A DNA stretch of 64,000 nt from Paenisporosarcina sp. FSL H8-0542 (GCF_038632915.1 NZ_CP152050.1:2511001-2575000), one strand, 5' to 3'; shown: positions 1 to 9,056, numbered from the stretch's first letter. Notes: a model not told the origin generated them from the sequence alone. Translations and numbers: made by a program.

Positions 1-11
1 ATTCCTTTTAT

Positions 12-140
12 ATATGGGGGTAAATTGTTAATTTTTTTTCATACTTTTCTCCACTTAATTGAACTGGATTTTCTGTTAAATACATCATTTCAACCGCGGT
101 TCCTTCTCTTGAAGAAAGAGAAAAGTGAAATAGTATAAGG
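12..140 (-). pseudogene. possible coding remnant
   Basis: On the minus strand an open frame without a start codon ends in the residues KKLTIYPHI and a TAA stop. It contains the segment TAVEMMYLTENPVQLSG. I do not recognise the family. It could be the tail of a gene cut by rearrangement, or chance. Confidence 0.25.
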
Positions 141-197
141 CAATCAGGTATCTATAATATGAGCTAAGAATGTTTCTACTTTCCTTAGCTCATAAAA

Positions 198-235
198 ACA
201 AGGCCAATCCTCAGAAAGGATTGACCTTGTTTTTT
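198..235. terminator. intrinsic terminator
   Basis: ACAAGGCCAATCC pairs with GGATTGACCTTGT around a 7-nt loop and is followed by T residues on the plus strand and preceded by A residues, so it could work in both directions. It lies downstream of the stress-protein pseudogene on the minus strand. Confidence 0.7.
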
Positions 236-250
236 GTGAATTTATTGTAC

Positions 251-613
251 TTAATGTCTAGTAGTACCTGAAGTTGTGTGTAATTCATTGTTAACGAATG
301 AATCCGTTTTTCTGGCATTCGGAACTAACAATACGAGCAGCTTCCCATCTTTAACATCCCGTACGTATTAATCTGCCTCAGCTTCCGGAATGCCCATCCC
401 AATTAATGCTCCAGCTAGTCCGCCTGTACCTGCACCGACTGCAGCTCCGGTTAACATAGCTACAATAGGACCTGCTGCCAGAAGTGGCCCAATTCCCGGA
501 ATTGCAAGCGCTCCTACACCTACCAATAATCCCGCGGCTCCCCCAAGAAGCCCTCCAGTTGCCTTTAATTCCTCAACCGCCCGAAATAGTAGACGAATAA
601 CATGGGATGGCAA
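251..613 (-). pseudogene. general stress protein (YflT/DUF1269-like) remnant
   Basis: The glycine-rich stretch LLGGAAGLLVGVGALAIPG, followed by GIGPLLAAGP and GALIGMGIPEAEAD, is the typical C-terminal half of low-temperature/general stress proteins of the YflT type. The frame then hits TAA, but translation past that codon continues sensibly with YVRDVKDGKLLVLLVP to a second TAA at 251-253, so the first stop is probably a point mutation. The N-terminal half of the family (the VFDTEQEA-type domain) is missing, and an R1 palindrome lies just upstream at 643-676. I infer a gene cut at its 5' end and then inactivated by a nonsense codon. Confidence 0.7.
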
Positions 614-642
614 ATATATAGTTTTTTCTATTTTTTCTTCTT

Positions 643-676
643 GTTCTTCAACTCACGGCCCCGTAAGTTGAAGAAC
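643..676. repeat. R1 palindrome, copy 1
   Basis: This is the most stable R1 hairpin in the window, with a stem of about 16 bp (GTTCTTCAACT against AGTTGAAGAAC) around GGCCCC. It sits at the truncated 5' end of the stress-protein pseudogene. Confidence 0.7.
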
Positions 677-707
677 GACTAAATTTACAATCGTACTATT
701 TTGCCCC

Positions 708-1979
708 TCACTCTTTTGATTCATTTTCATTTGCAACTTTATTTATTCTTTCTAGCATTGTCGGATGTGAATAACGAAACCATTTTACGAGTAGTGGAGG
801 ATTCACCTCATTCAATCCTGCCTTCGTAAGTTCTTGAAAAGTTTTGACAGCTGCCTCCGGGTCGTCCATTAGGTTTATTGCATACTGATCAGCTCTTGTT
901 TCCTGATATCTAGAAATATAATTTGAAATTGGACTTGAAACGAATAATAGAAAAGATGTAATAAGTAAAAATAATGGCAATGAATGAATAGCGTTTACTC
1001 GTTTAATTTTTAATACACGTCCAAAGCGATGGATAGCCCAAGGCATTATTTTAGCGGTTAACCAGAGCCCGACAAGCATCATTAGGATATAACGAGCGAT
1101 TCCAAAATATATATGTTTCTCCACATAATGCCCCATCTCATGAGCCATGATGAAGAGAATTTCATTTTCTGATAAGCGGTTCAAAGTCGTATCCCATAAT
1201 ACTATTCTTGAATTATTCCCAATCCCCGTAACATAAGCATTTAGAGCATTTGTCTTTTCCGCCATGTTAACTTCATACACATGTTCTGTTGGAATTTTTG
1301 CTTGCTCAGCCAACGTGAGAATTTTCGTCTCTAATTCTTTATTTGTTAGTGGATAAAAATCATTATATAAGGGGTCGATTATTACTGGTTGAATAAACAT
1401 GAGGAAAATGGAGAAAGGAATCATTAGTAACCAGGCATTGAACCACCATCTCTTTGTGCTTTTATTTATAAGCCAATAAAGAACCGTTACAATCACTACA
1501 GTCGTTCCTAAGTTAACCCAAAAATCAATGACATTATCTCGCATCCAAGAATTGAAATCCTGGGTACTAATCCCATATTTTTTACTTAAGAAATATCTGT
1601 AATAGTCTAAAGGAAATAAAACAATAAACGTAAGAACAGACAGTAAAAATACATATACTGCATTTTGCAAAATTGCCCATTTTTTTTGCAAAGGAATCCA
1701 TCTTTCAAACGCTTGTGAAAGTCCAGTAATCAGTATAAATAAATAGACAAGCCATTCAAACGGTATTGATACAAAAAAGAGAAAATTCTTTATTCTTGAA
1801 TACTCCTCACTAAGGTACAATTCTCGATCCGACATAAAAACATGCGGATCTGCAACAGTTCCTTTTAAAGTTGCAGGTATACCCCCACTGCCACTATGGA
1901 AGATATAAACATACATCAGGAAAGCATATACCCCAAATAAGAAAAGAGCATTAATTCCCCATTTTTTCGTCAAATCCAC
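708..1979 (-). CDS. yhfN: M48-family (Ste24/CAAX-protease-like) membrane metalloprotease
   Basis: The product is a roughly 423-residue integral membrane zinc protease. The zinc motif HEMGH lies in LFIMAHEMGHYVEKH at about residue 280, and the downstream segment ETRADQYAINLMDDP carries the expected third glutamate ligand (ExxxD). At least six hydrophobic segments flank the catalytic core. Length and layout match B. subtilis YhfN and eukaryotic Ste24, which cleave prenylated or membrane proteins; the substrate here is unknown. An earlier GTG at 1994 would place the ribosome binding site GGAGGTGA inside the gene, so I prefer GTG at 1979 or TTG at 1973. The gene appears monocistronic. Confidence 0.85.
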   Translation of the reverse strand: MDLTKKWGINALFLFGVYAFLMYVYIFHSGSGGIPATLKGTVADPHVFMSDRELYLSEEYSRIKNFLFFVSIPFEWLVYLFILITGLSQAFERWIPLQKKWAILQNAVYVFLLSVLTFIVLFPLDYYRYFLSKKYGISTQDFNSWMRDNVIDFWVNLGTTVVIVTVLYWLINKSTKRWWFNAWLLMIPFSIFLMFIQPVIIDPLYNDFYPLTNKELETKILTLAEQAKIPTEHVYEVNMAEKTNALNAYVTGIGNNSRIVLWDTTLNRLSENEILFIMAHEMGHYVEKHIYFGIARYILMMLVGLWLTAKIMPWAIHRFGRVLKIKRVNAIHSLPLFLLITSFLLFVSSPISNYISRYQETRADQYAINLMDDPEAAVKTFQELTKAGLNEVNPPLLVKWFRYSHPTMLERINKVANENESKE

Positions 1980-2179
1980 TTCACCTCCACTCACTCTCTC
2001 TTACATACATTTAGTGTAATCAAAAACGGAAAAGATAGAACCATATTCTAACAAATATGCTTTATTTCCAACTATTCTATTAAGAAAAGCCCACTTTGGA
2101 CGGACTTAGAGATATCATCACAGAGTATTTATTAAAATGAAAGGAGTGCTGTATTAAAGCCAATATCTAATCAAAACCT

Positions 2180-2440
2180 AACGAACAATTGGCATGCACA
2201 TCCGAGTGGACAGATTCTTTTGGTTACTGGCGGAAGAGGCTGGTATTAGGAAAAAGGAAAACCTGCTCAAGAAATATATCCAGGAGATGTAGTGGAAATA
2301 CTTCCAAATGTAAACACTGGCATGGTGCTGCAGCTGATAGTTGGTTTGTTCATCTTGCCATTGATCCAGATACAACAGTAGGTCCTCCTGAATGGTTCGA
2401 AAAATGCGTTAATCCTTCTTTCTATAACCTTAACACCTAA
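2180..2440 (+). pseudogene. cupin-domain protein remnant
   Basis: Plus-strand translation gives NWHAHPSGQILLVTGGRGWY, a TAG stop, then EKGKPAQEIYPGDVVEILP, and after a one-base frameshift KHWHGAAADSWFVHLAIDP. This is the metal-binding cupin barrel found in carboxymuconolactone-decarboxylase/cupin proteins, with both histidine motifs (HxH and HWHG) recognisable. One nonsense codon, one frameshift and no start codon make it a dead gene. Its 3' end runs directly into repeat R4. Confidence 0.75.
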
Positions 2441-2554
2441 ACAAAAAACGCCTAAAACCTTTATCTATCAAGGGTTTTGGGCGTTACAAGAATGGTGGGT
2501 TATTTGCGTTAAAACGATACATGCGGAGCATACCTGTAAATACCGAAAGCTAAA
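2407..2554 (+). repeat. dispersed repeat R4, copy 1
   Basis: The segment with ATCCTTCTTTCTATAACCTT, the hairpin-forming AACGCC and GGCGTT arms, and GAATGGTGGGTTATTTGCGT recurs nearly unchanged at 59819-59948. Its final part (GGAGCATACCTGTAAATAC) recurs at 27961-28045. The first bases overlap the end of the cupin remnant. Confidence 0.75.
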
Positions 2555-2564
2555 ACTGCTCCGA

Positions 2565-2626
2565 TAGTTCAATAAGAAAAAAGGCTTCATTCCTTATTGA
2601 AGTAAAGCACCCGTTTGTTGAAGAAG
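2565..2626. repeat. R1 element, copy 2 (right part of paired form)
   Basis: AGTTCAATAAG, A-rich spacer with GGCTTCATTC, CTTATTGAAGTAA, loop AGCACCCG, then TTTGTTGAAGAAG. The left-most arm of the paired form is absent. Confidence 0.7.
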
Positions 2627-2690
2627 GTTATTTAAAATTATCAATATTAAAGTGGAACCAACTTTATCCTACTATTTTAGGCGATGAGCA

Positions 2691-2885
2691 TTACCCTTCA
2701 AACACTACATTGTTTTCTTCGTATGTCAAAGGACCAACTACATTGATTTCATTTCCAAGTTGCGCTGCTAATTGGAGTACATAAAATACTGCCTATTCAG
2801 GCTCTTCATTTTTTAATTCCGTTTTACATACTAGCTCATACTTTGTCTTATCTTTCCAATATTGCTCCAAAGATATAGTTACAAT
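2691..2885 (-). pseudogene. unidentified gene remnant with internal stop
   Basis: The minus strand reads LEQYWKDKTKYELVCKTELK, then NEEPE, a TAG stop, then AVFYVLQLAAQLGNEINVVG and PLTYEENNVVFEG before TAA. The even, protein-like composition on both sides of the stop argues for a recently lost gene. No start codon is visible; the reading frame begins right after the stop of the HupE-like gene. It may be an immunity-type small protein, but I do not recognise the family with confidence. Confidence 0.5.
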
Positions 2886-2893
2886 TTTATAGT

Positions 2894-3979
2894 TTACTGC
2901 AGACGTTGAAGCAACCAATAAAATGCTAAAACAAAAATAAGGCAAGACGCTGAGATCATCATTTTACGATACCATGGGAACCTGCGCAGCCAATTCAAGA
3001 GAGGCAGTAATAGACACAATACCATGAACTGACCCGTTTCCACTCCTAAATTAAATGAGAGGAGTGTGCCAATCAGATTGCTCTTTGGAAGTCCTATTTC
3101 AGTCAAAGCCCCGGCGAAACCCATACCGTGAATCAGGCCAAATATGGCTGTCAATAGCCACCGCCATTTCACCTTTTGAACAAATATATTTTCCACTGCC
3201 ACATAACAGATGGTCAGCGCTATAAAAACTTCGACCCAATGCGAACTGACCTGAATACGGTCGGTGGCCACCAAGAATAGTGTTATGCTGTGGCCGATTG
3301 TAAAAGCAGTAACAATTTTCAACGCATCCTTGAAGCGAGATGCGATTAATACTAAGGATAACAAAAACAGCATATGATCGAACCCGGTCAAAATGTGTTC
3401 GATTCCAAGTACAAAGTATTTCCATAGGACGGATTCACTTTCAGGCTGAGCAATGGTGATCTGAACATCTTTTTTTTTGGTATCAAGAATATTCTGATAG
3501 AAATAATCCCCTGAATGGACCAAAAGTACATTCGTATGTAGAGGCGCATCTTCAAACATCAGATTGTAATGAAGATTAAATTGTTCGATAGCTTCATCGG
3601 CGGTTATCCTTAATTTAAAAATTACGCCAATCGTGGAACCCTTTTCTGCCAACTCCATCGAAAGCATTTCCATCGTTAAGGGCTTCGAATCCACATCTAT
3701 ACGAAGATCTTTCTGTAATACCGATTCGATTCTTTCTTTCTGCGAGGACAGTTCCTCGTTATCCAGATATTTATCCTTGTTGGTATCAAATTGTTCCAGC
3801 ATGTCTATTTGATCAAGAAAAAGTTCATAGTCAATCGTTTTCCCTTTAATGTTTAAATTCGAGTAACCCCTACTTTTGTCGGTATGGGCAAATGAAGTGC
3901 TGGCATTCGCACAAAATAATAAGGTGACTATGAACAAGGACAGGAATGCACGTAGTTTCAAAGCGAGACCTCTTTTCAT
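2894..3979 (-). CDS. HupE/UreJ-family membrane protein with signal peptide
   Basis: The product is about 361 residues: an N-terminal signal sequence ending near SFAHTDK, a soluble extracellular part with an EF-hand-like loop (DTNKDKYLDNEEL, about residues 66-78), then seven or so membrane segments. Conserved histidine/aspartate motifs typical of HupE_UreJ_2 proteins are present: LTGFDHMLFLL, TIGHSITLFL and LIHGMGFAGAL. Members are thought to transport metals or act with metal enzymes; the substrate is not known. ATG at 3979 is chosen over the overlapping TTG at 3982. The upstream 70 bp is duplicated at 4078-4147, so the promoter region may have been copied from, or to, the neighbouring phosphoesterase end. 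Confidence 0.8.
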   Translation of the reverse strand: MKRGLALKLRAFLSLFIVTLLFCANASTSFAHTDKSRGYSNLNIKGKTIDYELFLDQIDMLEQFDTNKDKYLDNEELSSQKERIESVLQKDLRIDVDSKPLTMEMLSMELAEKGSTIGVIFKLRITADEAIEQFNLHYNLMFEDAPLHTNVLLVHSGDYFYQNILDTKKKDVQITIAQPESESVLWKYFVLGIEHILTGFDHMLFLLSLVLIASRFKDALKIVTAFTIGHSITLFLVATDRIQVSSHWVEVFIALTICYVAVENIFVQKVKWRWLLTAIFGLIHGMGFAGALTEIGLPKSNLIGTLLSFNLGVETGQFMVLCLLLPLLNWLRRFPWYRKMMISASCLIFVLAFYWLLQRLQ

Positions 3980-4037
3980 CAAAGTTAAAATCTAAACCCT
4001 CGGAGCGAATCGTAATTGTGTCAATAAATATTGAGCG
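3967..4037. repeat. direct repeat D1, left copy
   Basis: About 70 bp shared with 4078-4147, including CTCTTTTCATCAAAGTT and CGAATCGTAATTGTGTCAAT. It spans the start codon and upstream region of the HupE-like gene. Confidence 0.85.
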
Positions 4038-4051
4038 CCTTAATATAGAAC

Positions 4052-4080
4052 GTCCCGCAGCAAATATTTTGCCGCGGGAC
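4052..4080. terminator. GC-rich hairpin between the two D1 copies
   Basis: GTCCCGCAGCAAA and TTTGCCGCGGGAC pair almost perfectly. There is no long T-run after it on either strand, so termination is plausible but not certain. Confidence 0.5.
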
Positions 4081-4147
4081 CTCTTTTCATCAAAGTTTAA
4101 ATCTAATCCCTTGTGCGAATCGTAATTGTGTCAATAAATATTGAGCG
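4078..4147. repeat. direct repeat D1, right copy
   Basis: Second copy of the 70-bp repeat, about 110 bp from the first. It abuts the decayed 3' end of the metallophosphoesterase gene. Confidence 0.85.
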
Positions 4148-4310
4148 TCTTGCAGCACATGCTGCTGTGATTTCCTCCCATACAACATTCACTGCCCCTG
4201 TTGTTCCGTCATTGTATATGGCCTCAACCTTTGCAGGAAGTGCGGGTATTGCCTATGCTCGTATTCACGGCAACCGGTTTGAAGTCTACGATGTCTTCGG
4301 TATTACACTT
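4139..4310 (-). pseudogene. decayed C-terminal Ig-like domain of the adjacent phosphoesterase
   Basis: Beyond the stop of the upstream gene, other frames on the minus strand give EDIVDFKPVAVNTSIGN and then, after a further shift, ALPAKVEAIYNDGTTGAV followed by NVVWEEI. This is a bacterial Ig-like (Big_4-type) domain. Two frameshifts separate it from the open reading frame, so the phosphoesterase once ended with an extra domain now lost from the translated product. Confidence 0.7.
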
Positions 4311-7300
4311 TCTGTTTCAAGGACGCTAATCTCCGTAGCCGGAAGCACTGGCGCTAAAATTTTCATTTCCGACAAACCGACATTTGGTCCGCTTCCACCG
4401 GATACCTGGAATTTGACCCATGTCACCGTCTTGTCAGGGAAAGTTACAGAATAAGCGCTCCCGTCATTCGGGATTCCTGAAACCGTCACAGTGCTTCCGT
4501 CGCTAAAGGTAAGTGTTCCGCCGGGCGCCCAGTCAGCTAAATAGGGCCGATCATAGAAGGTAATCTTGCTGATCGTTTGATTCGTCGTCCAATTCACCTG
4601 GATCCATGGATTCTGTTCTCCCTTGGACGCCCATTCGCCCGATTGCCCTATGATGCCATCGAACACTTTGTCGGGAGAACGAGCGGCATCGTAATACGAT
4701 GAAGCGGTAACTGCGGCGGTCCACGCTGGGATCTTATTAACAGTTACTCTAATGCTTGTTGTTAAAGGCACGTTATTGGGATTTGCCACCCCATTTGGCA
4801 AAGTTACAGTTCCATTTACAGTGAAGGTCTGCGCCGTCGTGGCAGTGGGATCATAGTTTGAAGCATCTACATTCCATGTCACATTGGCATTATCCACCTT
4901 GCCTGCATCGGTATCCAAGGATACTTTCTTTGGAAATCCAAGGGCGTCCGCTGTCTTCGCCGTTCCGATTGCCACCTCTGTGATGTCAGCAGGTACTGTG
5001 ATGCTGTTCAATTTTTTTTCTTGAATTTCTATCAATTCAAACCAGCGAAAAACCCAAAAACCTGCATTTACATTCAGCCTTATTTTATGTGAGCCTTCAC
5101 TCAGTCTGACCGTTTCGGATTTAATGACATAGTTGGTCGGACCCCCGGTTGAGATTGAGGTTCTCGTTTGAGGTACTCCATCTACCAGGAATTCAACCTC
5201 TCCCGTATACCCCGCGTTTGATGCTACCTTGTAATTTAATTGATAGAATCCCGATTTTGCCACATCTACGTTATATTCCATCCAGTCGCCTATTTCCATA
5301 GCACCCACTCGCCATGCGGGTCCGCCATCATTAATCCGTTGATTTCTAAGTACAGCACCCTGTTTCGAATTGTAGTTTGCACTTTCTATCCTTCCTGGCA
5401 CCAATGCTGAACCAGGCAATACATCTAAAATATTTACATTAAAGCTGGCTGTCTTTCCACCTAGAGTCACAGCCAGTTGCACTTTTCCTATACGAAAGGA
5501 CTTAAAGCCGGTAATATTATCAACCGTTACGTTTTCCACTTTTGTTGTTCCATCGCTGTAAGTGCCTGTCACAACCAGCCCGTCTATATTAAGCCCATCT
5601 CCCTGCAGGTAATTCAACTTTGTTGGCAGTTTAGTTATTTCGATGCTTTGCAACTTAACGTTAGAAGTCTCGTTGGCAATTGCCATGATCTGATCTGTAG
5701 ACAATGCTTGATTGTAAACCCTTACTGCATCAATACGTCCATTGAAGCTTTGTTGGCCTCTACTGTCTGCACCGATATACGTTCCCGTTGTTGGCGTATA
5801 AGGAGCTGTTGTATTATTGGTTACCGGTGTGCTCTTGCCATTGATATAAAGCTCCCAGGTGCCGCTTCTTCTTGCCGCCGTGATATTGGTCCATTGGCCC
5901 GCCGTCAAAGCAGTCTGCGATCCAAGGATCGTCTGCCCGTTGATTGCAATGGACACCTTATCGCCTTGGTCATGATCCAACACGATGGAATATCCATTGG
6001 TAAAGCCATCACCATTGGACAATATTTGTTGAGATCCTGAGGTTGCACCATTCCACTTCACCCAGGCTGTTAGCGTTAGATTGTTCTTTTTATTGGATAC
6101 AAGATCTGTACTTGCATAATTACCGTCTGCACCGTTCAGGATGAGTGAAGCGGAACCTTCCATTTTATCCGTCTTATCAAAGGCAGCACTTCCATGCAAA
6201 GTTGCATTAAACCCATTCTTGATACTGTCGTTGCCATTGCCGTTAAATCCCCACATCCTTTTGGGATCGTTACCATCTATAATTTGGAATTTATCTATGT
6301 TCACACCCGCTGCGTTGCTATCGCTTTTTATGACGATCTTGTTATTTGGACCCGGATTCAGCTCAACAGGTACCACCAATTCGTTATACGAACTCATGCT
6401 TCCGGTAGTAGGAAAGCTGAGCGTCTGTACTTTGGCTCCATTTACATATATTCCCTTGGTAACATTGGCAGCATCGGTAGCATACCTGATTTTCAATATT
6501 TTGTTGCCGCCAGAAGCTCCTCCGTCAACCTTGAGCGACTCGATATATGCTTTTCCATCGTTCATTTTCACGTACTTTCCGCCGGACGGATTTATGTCTT
6601 CGCCAGCGGTTGCATATGCAAATACACTATCCTCGGCTTCATACATGCCGGTTGTATTCGGGTGCAGACTCATAGTACCTTCCCATATGGTTTTTTGTGT
6701 ATTTACATCCCTTCCCTTTATATGTAACTTGTCTTTATATACATCAACAATCATAGCTTGATTATTTAAAACGGCACCGTCTCTTACTGCAGTGAATCCA
6801 TTGGTGTACATGTTGCCTTCTATCTTAGTATCGTCGTGAAGATGTCCTGTTGTTAAAATAACCTGTGGATATTTTTCAAGGATATTTCTGAACTTCTGTT
6901 CCTGTACCAAATTTTCATTATAATTATCCGAAGAATATGACTTGGATACAGTCTGGTGAACAGGATTATGCGTGAACACAAAAATCGGCTTGTCCGGAAC
7001 AGCATTTTCAGCAAGCTTGCTTTCAAACCAGGCTAACTGTTCGTCGGACATATACGCGTAATTGGTCGGTTTCTTATCAAACCCTAAAAATATGAAGTCA
7101 TAGTCTTGTATTTCCCGGTGGTAATACACCTTCTCTTCTGGTATTCCTGCCTTTTGTATAAATCTGTTCTTCGCTACATTAAAATCCGGCTGCCAATCGT
7201 ATTCATGATTTCCCATTGCATAATACACCGGCGGATGATCTTTTACAGAATCGATAGCATTTCTTATGGCGTCATATTCACCGCTATCCCCGAGATTGGT

Positions 7301-7546
7301 TATATCCCCGGCTAAAACTATTGCACTTACATTATTATTTTTAGCATCCGTTACAGCTTTAGCCGTTTTACCCGTATCGCTATGCGTGTCCGACATTGAC
7401 ATGAAGCTGAAGATAGGATCTTCCGTAGTGTTTTCTGCCCCTGCTGCAGAGCTTTCTGCCGAGATACTGCCTACTACACCCAACAGGGCTACATTCACCA
7501 GCATGAGTGATAGAAATGACTTTTTTAGCCTTTTAAGAAATAGCAT
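4286..7546 (-). CDS. secreted multidomain metallophosphoesterase
   Basis: The 1086-residue product has a signal peptide (residues 1-30) and a calcineurin-type phosphoesterase domain with all metal-binding motifs: SDTH (52-55), GDITNLGD (80-87), GNHEYDW (112-118), THNPVH and GHLHDD (234-239). After this come a laminin-G-like domain (about 435-640), a Big_3-type Ig domain (645-710), a CBM6-like module (720-850), an Ig-like domain (860-955) and a C-terminal F5/8-type module ending near 1070. It probably releases phosphate from extracellular phosphoesters while bound to polysaccharide. The start is ATG with AGGAGG upstream. The leader carries an apparent PhoP box at 7840-7877. Base composition is visibly more GC-rich than its neighbours, which suggests acquisition by transfer. 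The 3' end is frameshifted. Confidence 0.85.
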   Translation of the reverse strand: MLFLKRLKKSFLSLMLVNVALLGVVGSISAESSAAGAENTTEDPIFSFMSMSDTHSDTGKTAKAVTDAKNNNVSAIVLAGDITNLGDSGEYDAIRNAIDSVKDHPPVYYAMGNHEYDWQPDFNVAKNRFIQKAGIPEEKVYYHREIQDYDFIFLGFDKKPTNYAYMSDEQLAWFESKLAENAVPDKPIFVFTHNPVHQTVSKSYSSDNYNENLVQEQKFRNILEKYPQVILTTGHLHDDTKIEGNMYTNGFTAVRDGAVLNNQAMIVDVYKDKLHIKGRDVNTQKTIWEGTMSLHPNTTGMYEAEDSVFAYATAGEDINPSGGKYVKMNDGKAYIESLKVDGGASGGNKILKIRYATDAANVTKGIYVNGAKVQTLSFPTTGSMSSYNELVVPVELNPGPNNKIVIKSDSNAAGVNIDKFQIIDGNDPKRMWGFNGNGNDSIKNGFNATLHGSAAFDKTDKMEGSASLILNGADGNYASTDLVSNKKNNLTLTAWVKWNGATSGSQQILSNGDGFTNGYSIVLDHDQGDKVSIAINGQTILGSQTALTAGQWTNITAARRSGTWELYINGKSTPVTNNTTAPYTPTTGTYIGADSRGQQSFNGRIDAVRVYNQALSTDQIMAIANETSNVKLQSIEITKLPTKLNYLQGDGLNIDGLVVTGTYSDGTTKVENVTVDNITGFKSFRIGKVQLAVTLGGKTASFNVNILDVLPGSALVPGRIESANYNSKQGAVLRNQRINDGGPAWRVGAMEIGDWMEYNVDVAKSGFYQLNYKVASNAGYTGEVEFLVDGVPQTRTSISTGGPTNYVIKSETVRLSEGSHKIRLNVNAGFWVFRWFELIEIQEKKLNSITVPADITEVAIGTAKTADALGFPKKVSLDTDAGKVDNANVTWNVDASNYDPTATTAQTFTVNGTVTLPNGVANPNNVPLTTSIRVTVNKIPAWTAAVTASSYYDAARSPDKVFDGIIGQSGEWASKGEQNPWIQVNWTTNQTISKITFYDRPYLADWAPGGTLTFSDGSTVTVSGIPNDGSAYSVTFPDKTVTWVKFQVSGGSGPNVGLSEMKILAPVLPATEISVLETESVIPKTS

Positions 7547-7786
7547 AATTAATCCTCCTGTTTTTTCTTGTAATACTCAATATGCCGTTTGTCGTCTTGC
7601 TTAGCCCGTTAAGGGGTCCCTTAGAGGGGTTGAAAATCAGGGTTTTATATTACTTGATCACTTAGCTGGAAAAATTCGCGTTTTGAAGGCGAAACCCCGT
7701 TAACGTCGAATCTTGTTGTCCCTCACTCGTCGTAAAGTTTTTGAGCTAAATTCGCAAGCATTGATCCTATACAACACTTGCTACAA

Positions 7787-7897
7787 GATCCCCCCCTCCA
7801 GAATCAAATTTGCTTAACTGCTTAATAGTAAGTGATAAATTTTAATAGAGTGTATATATAACGTAAATGTTTTGTAATGTTGATATATTGTTATAAC
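7787..7897 (-). repeat. upstream block shared by both metallophosphoesterase genes
   Basis: About 110 bp is similar to 27732-27850, including CAGAATCAAATTTGCTT, TAAGTGATAAAT and TAATAGAGTGTA. It contains the PhoP-box-like repeats. Conservation ends near the G-run on the gene side; the remaining leaders differ. Confidence 0.75.
7840..7877 (-). promoter_or_regulatory. PhoP-box-like repeats upstream of metallophosphoesterase 1
   Basis: Read on the minus strand, TTACAA, TTACGT, ATACAC and TTAAAA start 11, 11 and 10 bases apart, close to the Bacillus PhoP consensus of TT(A/C/T)ACA hexamers with 4-6 bp spacers. A possible -10 (TACTAT, 7825-7830) follows about 10 bp later, the geometry of PhoP-activated promoters. 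The leader to the ATG is roughly 270 nt. Confidence 0.65.
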
Positions 7898-8030
7898 CAT
7901 ATAATTCGAAACATTAAGATAATTTCCTATTGTCTTAACCTAAGGCCACCGTGAATATTTGACCAATCGTAATCTTTAGTCAGACAATCCGGTATTGTCT
8001 TAACAAATTATAGTAAACTTTATGAAGCTT

Positions 8031-8190
8031 TAAAAAAAGTTTGATTAAAATTTAGCGAGCATCCTCAATTTCTAGGTAAAAAATAAACCTCGTATTTTGA
8101 ACAAAGTTTGATCAAAATACGAGGTTTCACCTGTTTATTGCTATTCACTTTTTAAAAAAATGTCGGATTATTTCGGAAATTGAATCTTCA
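8031..8190 (+). repeat. dispersed repeat R2, copy 1
   Basis: Contains the inverted arms CCTCGTATTTTGA and TCAAAATACGAGG around a central TTTGATC, then CACCTGTTTATTGCTATTCA. It recurs at 14976-15085 and 19455-19618. It runs directly into an R1 element. Confidence 0.8.
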
Positions 8191-8216
8191 ACTAAAGCAC
8201 CCGTTAGTTGAGGAAG
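8185..8216. repeat. R1 element, copy 3
   Basis: Single palindrome: TCTTCAACTAA, loop AGCACCCG, TTAGTTGAGGAAG. Joined to R2. Confidence 0.8.
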
Positions 8217-8259
8217 ACTTACTTACTGACTTAGCAACCACACTGTCTACTAAGCAGTT

Positions 8260-8661
8260 TTATTGTGTAATAAATAAATTAAATTGAATGACTATTACTA
8301 TTGCAAGTAACATTATTACCCCTTCGCTAAGAGTTAGAATATATTGTTTGGGGTTCTGCGAATATTTCCTCTCAAAAAATGCTCTTACAGGATAATCTAA
8401 TCCAATGCAGAAAATTGGTATTAGTAAAAGGTAATTTGGATAATTTTCAACTATCACCAATATATTGGTAATTATAATTGTGATAATAGAAGTAATTCTG
8501 ATACCCCAATCAATTTTCCTGTGCAGATTGTTTATGTGGTTGTAAGAAAAAAAGGAATTTTTTTCTTTTTCAATCTTAAGTACTTTTTTCAAAAGAAGCT
8601 TTACTACCACATTTAAACCAAACACTATCAACACAAAGAGTGCCAACTTTATCAAGAACAT
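8260..8661 (-). CDS. DUF4181 membrane protein
   Basis: The 133-residue product has four hydrophobic segments (about residues 3-24, 55-75, 78-90 and 110-130) and the family-typical segment RKYSQNPKQYILTLSE. The function of DUF4181 is unknown; members are common as small accessory-region genes in Bacillus. The ATG has a good ribosome binding site (GGGAGG, 5 nt spacing). It is followed on its 3' side by R1 copy 3 rather than by another gene. Confidence 0.75.
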   Translation of the reverse strand: MFLIKLALFVLIVFGLNVVVKLLLKKVLKIEKEKNSFFSYNHINNLHRKIDWGIRITSIITIIITNILVIVENYPNYLLLIPIFCIGLDYPVRAFFERKYSQNPKQYILTLSEGVIMLLAIVIVIQFNLFITQ

Positions 8662-8717
8662 ATGATCCTCCCGTTATTAAAATGACCTACTCTATAGTTG
8701 TAAAAGTAACTTAGGAA

Positions 8718-8746
8718 TCTTCCACTAAAGCACTCGTTAGTTAAAT
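8718..8746. repeat. R1 element, copy 4
   Basis: Diverged single form with loop AGCACTCG between two small minus-strand genes. Confidence 0.65.
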
Positions 8747-8757
8747 AAAATAGCAGG

Positions 8758-8967
8758 TTAATTTGTCGACTTCTTATGTACCCATTTATTTCCAAACTTC
8801 CAAATATAGAAAAAAGTACAAGTAAGAATTGCACCCATAATCATCCCAATTACTGTTAAGTTTATTCCTGTCCCCGTGTTAGTACCATCTGCACGAAAAG
8901 ATGCATTAGCATATATCGAGACGCAAACGATAATGAAACCAATCCATTCAAAAATCTTAGTTCTCAT
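8758..8967 (-). CDS. small membrane protein, unknown
   Basis: A 69-residue protein with two predicted membrane segments (about residues 6-22 and 34-58) and a basic C-terminal tail (NKWVHKKSTN). ATG at 8967 follows a run of G residues that can serve as ribosome binding site; a GTG one codon earlier is the alternative. I do not recognise the family. Confidence 0.55.
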   Translation of the reverse strand: MRTKIFEWIGFIIVCVSIYANASFRADGTNTGTGINLTVIGMIMGAILTCTFFYIWKFGNKWVHKKSTN

Positions 8968-9025
8968 CACTCCCCCCCCTTATAAATAAACTATAACATA
9001 ATTTACCAATTAGAAGCTCCCCACC

Positions 9026-9056
9026 TTCTTCAACTAAACTGCCCCGTTAGTTTAAC
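9026..9056. repeat. R1 element, copy 5
   Basis: Loop CTGCCCCG form. The TAA stop of the DUF4304 gene lies inside this element, so the last residues of that protein are encoded by the repeat. Confidence 0.8.

Noticed and set aside
5477-6761. Plus-strand open frames of up to 206 residues
   Set aside because: They lie wholly opposite the metallophosphoesterase gene, have no family features and no ribosome binding sites.
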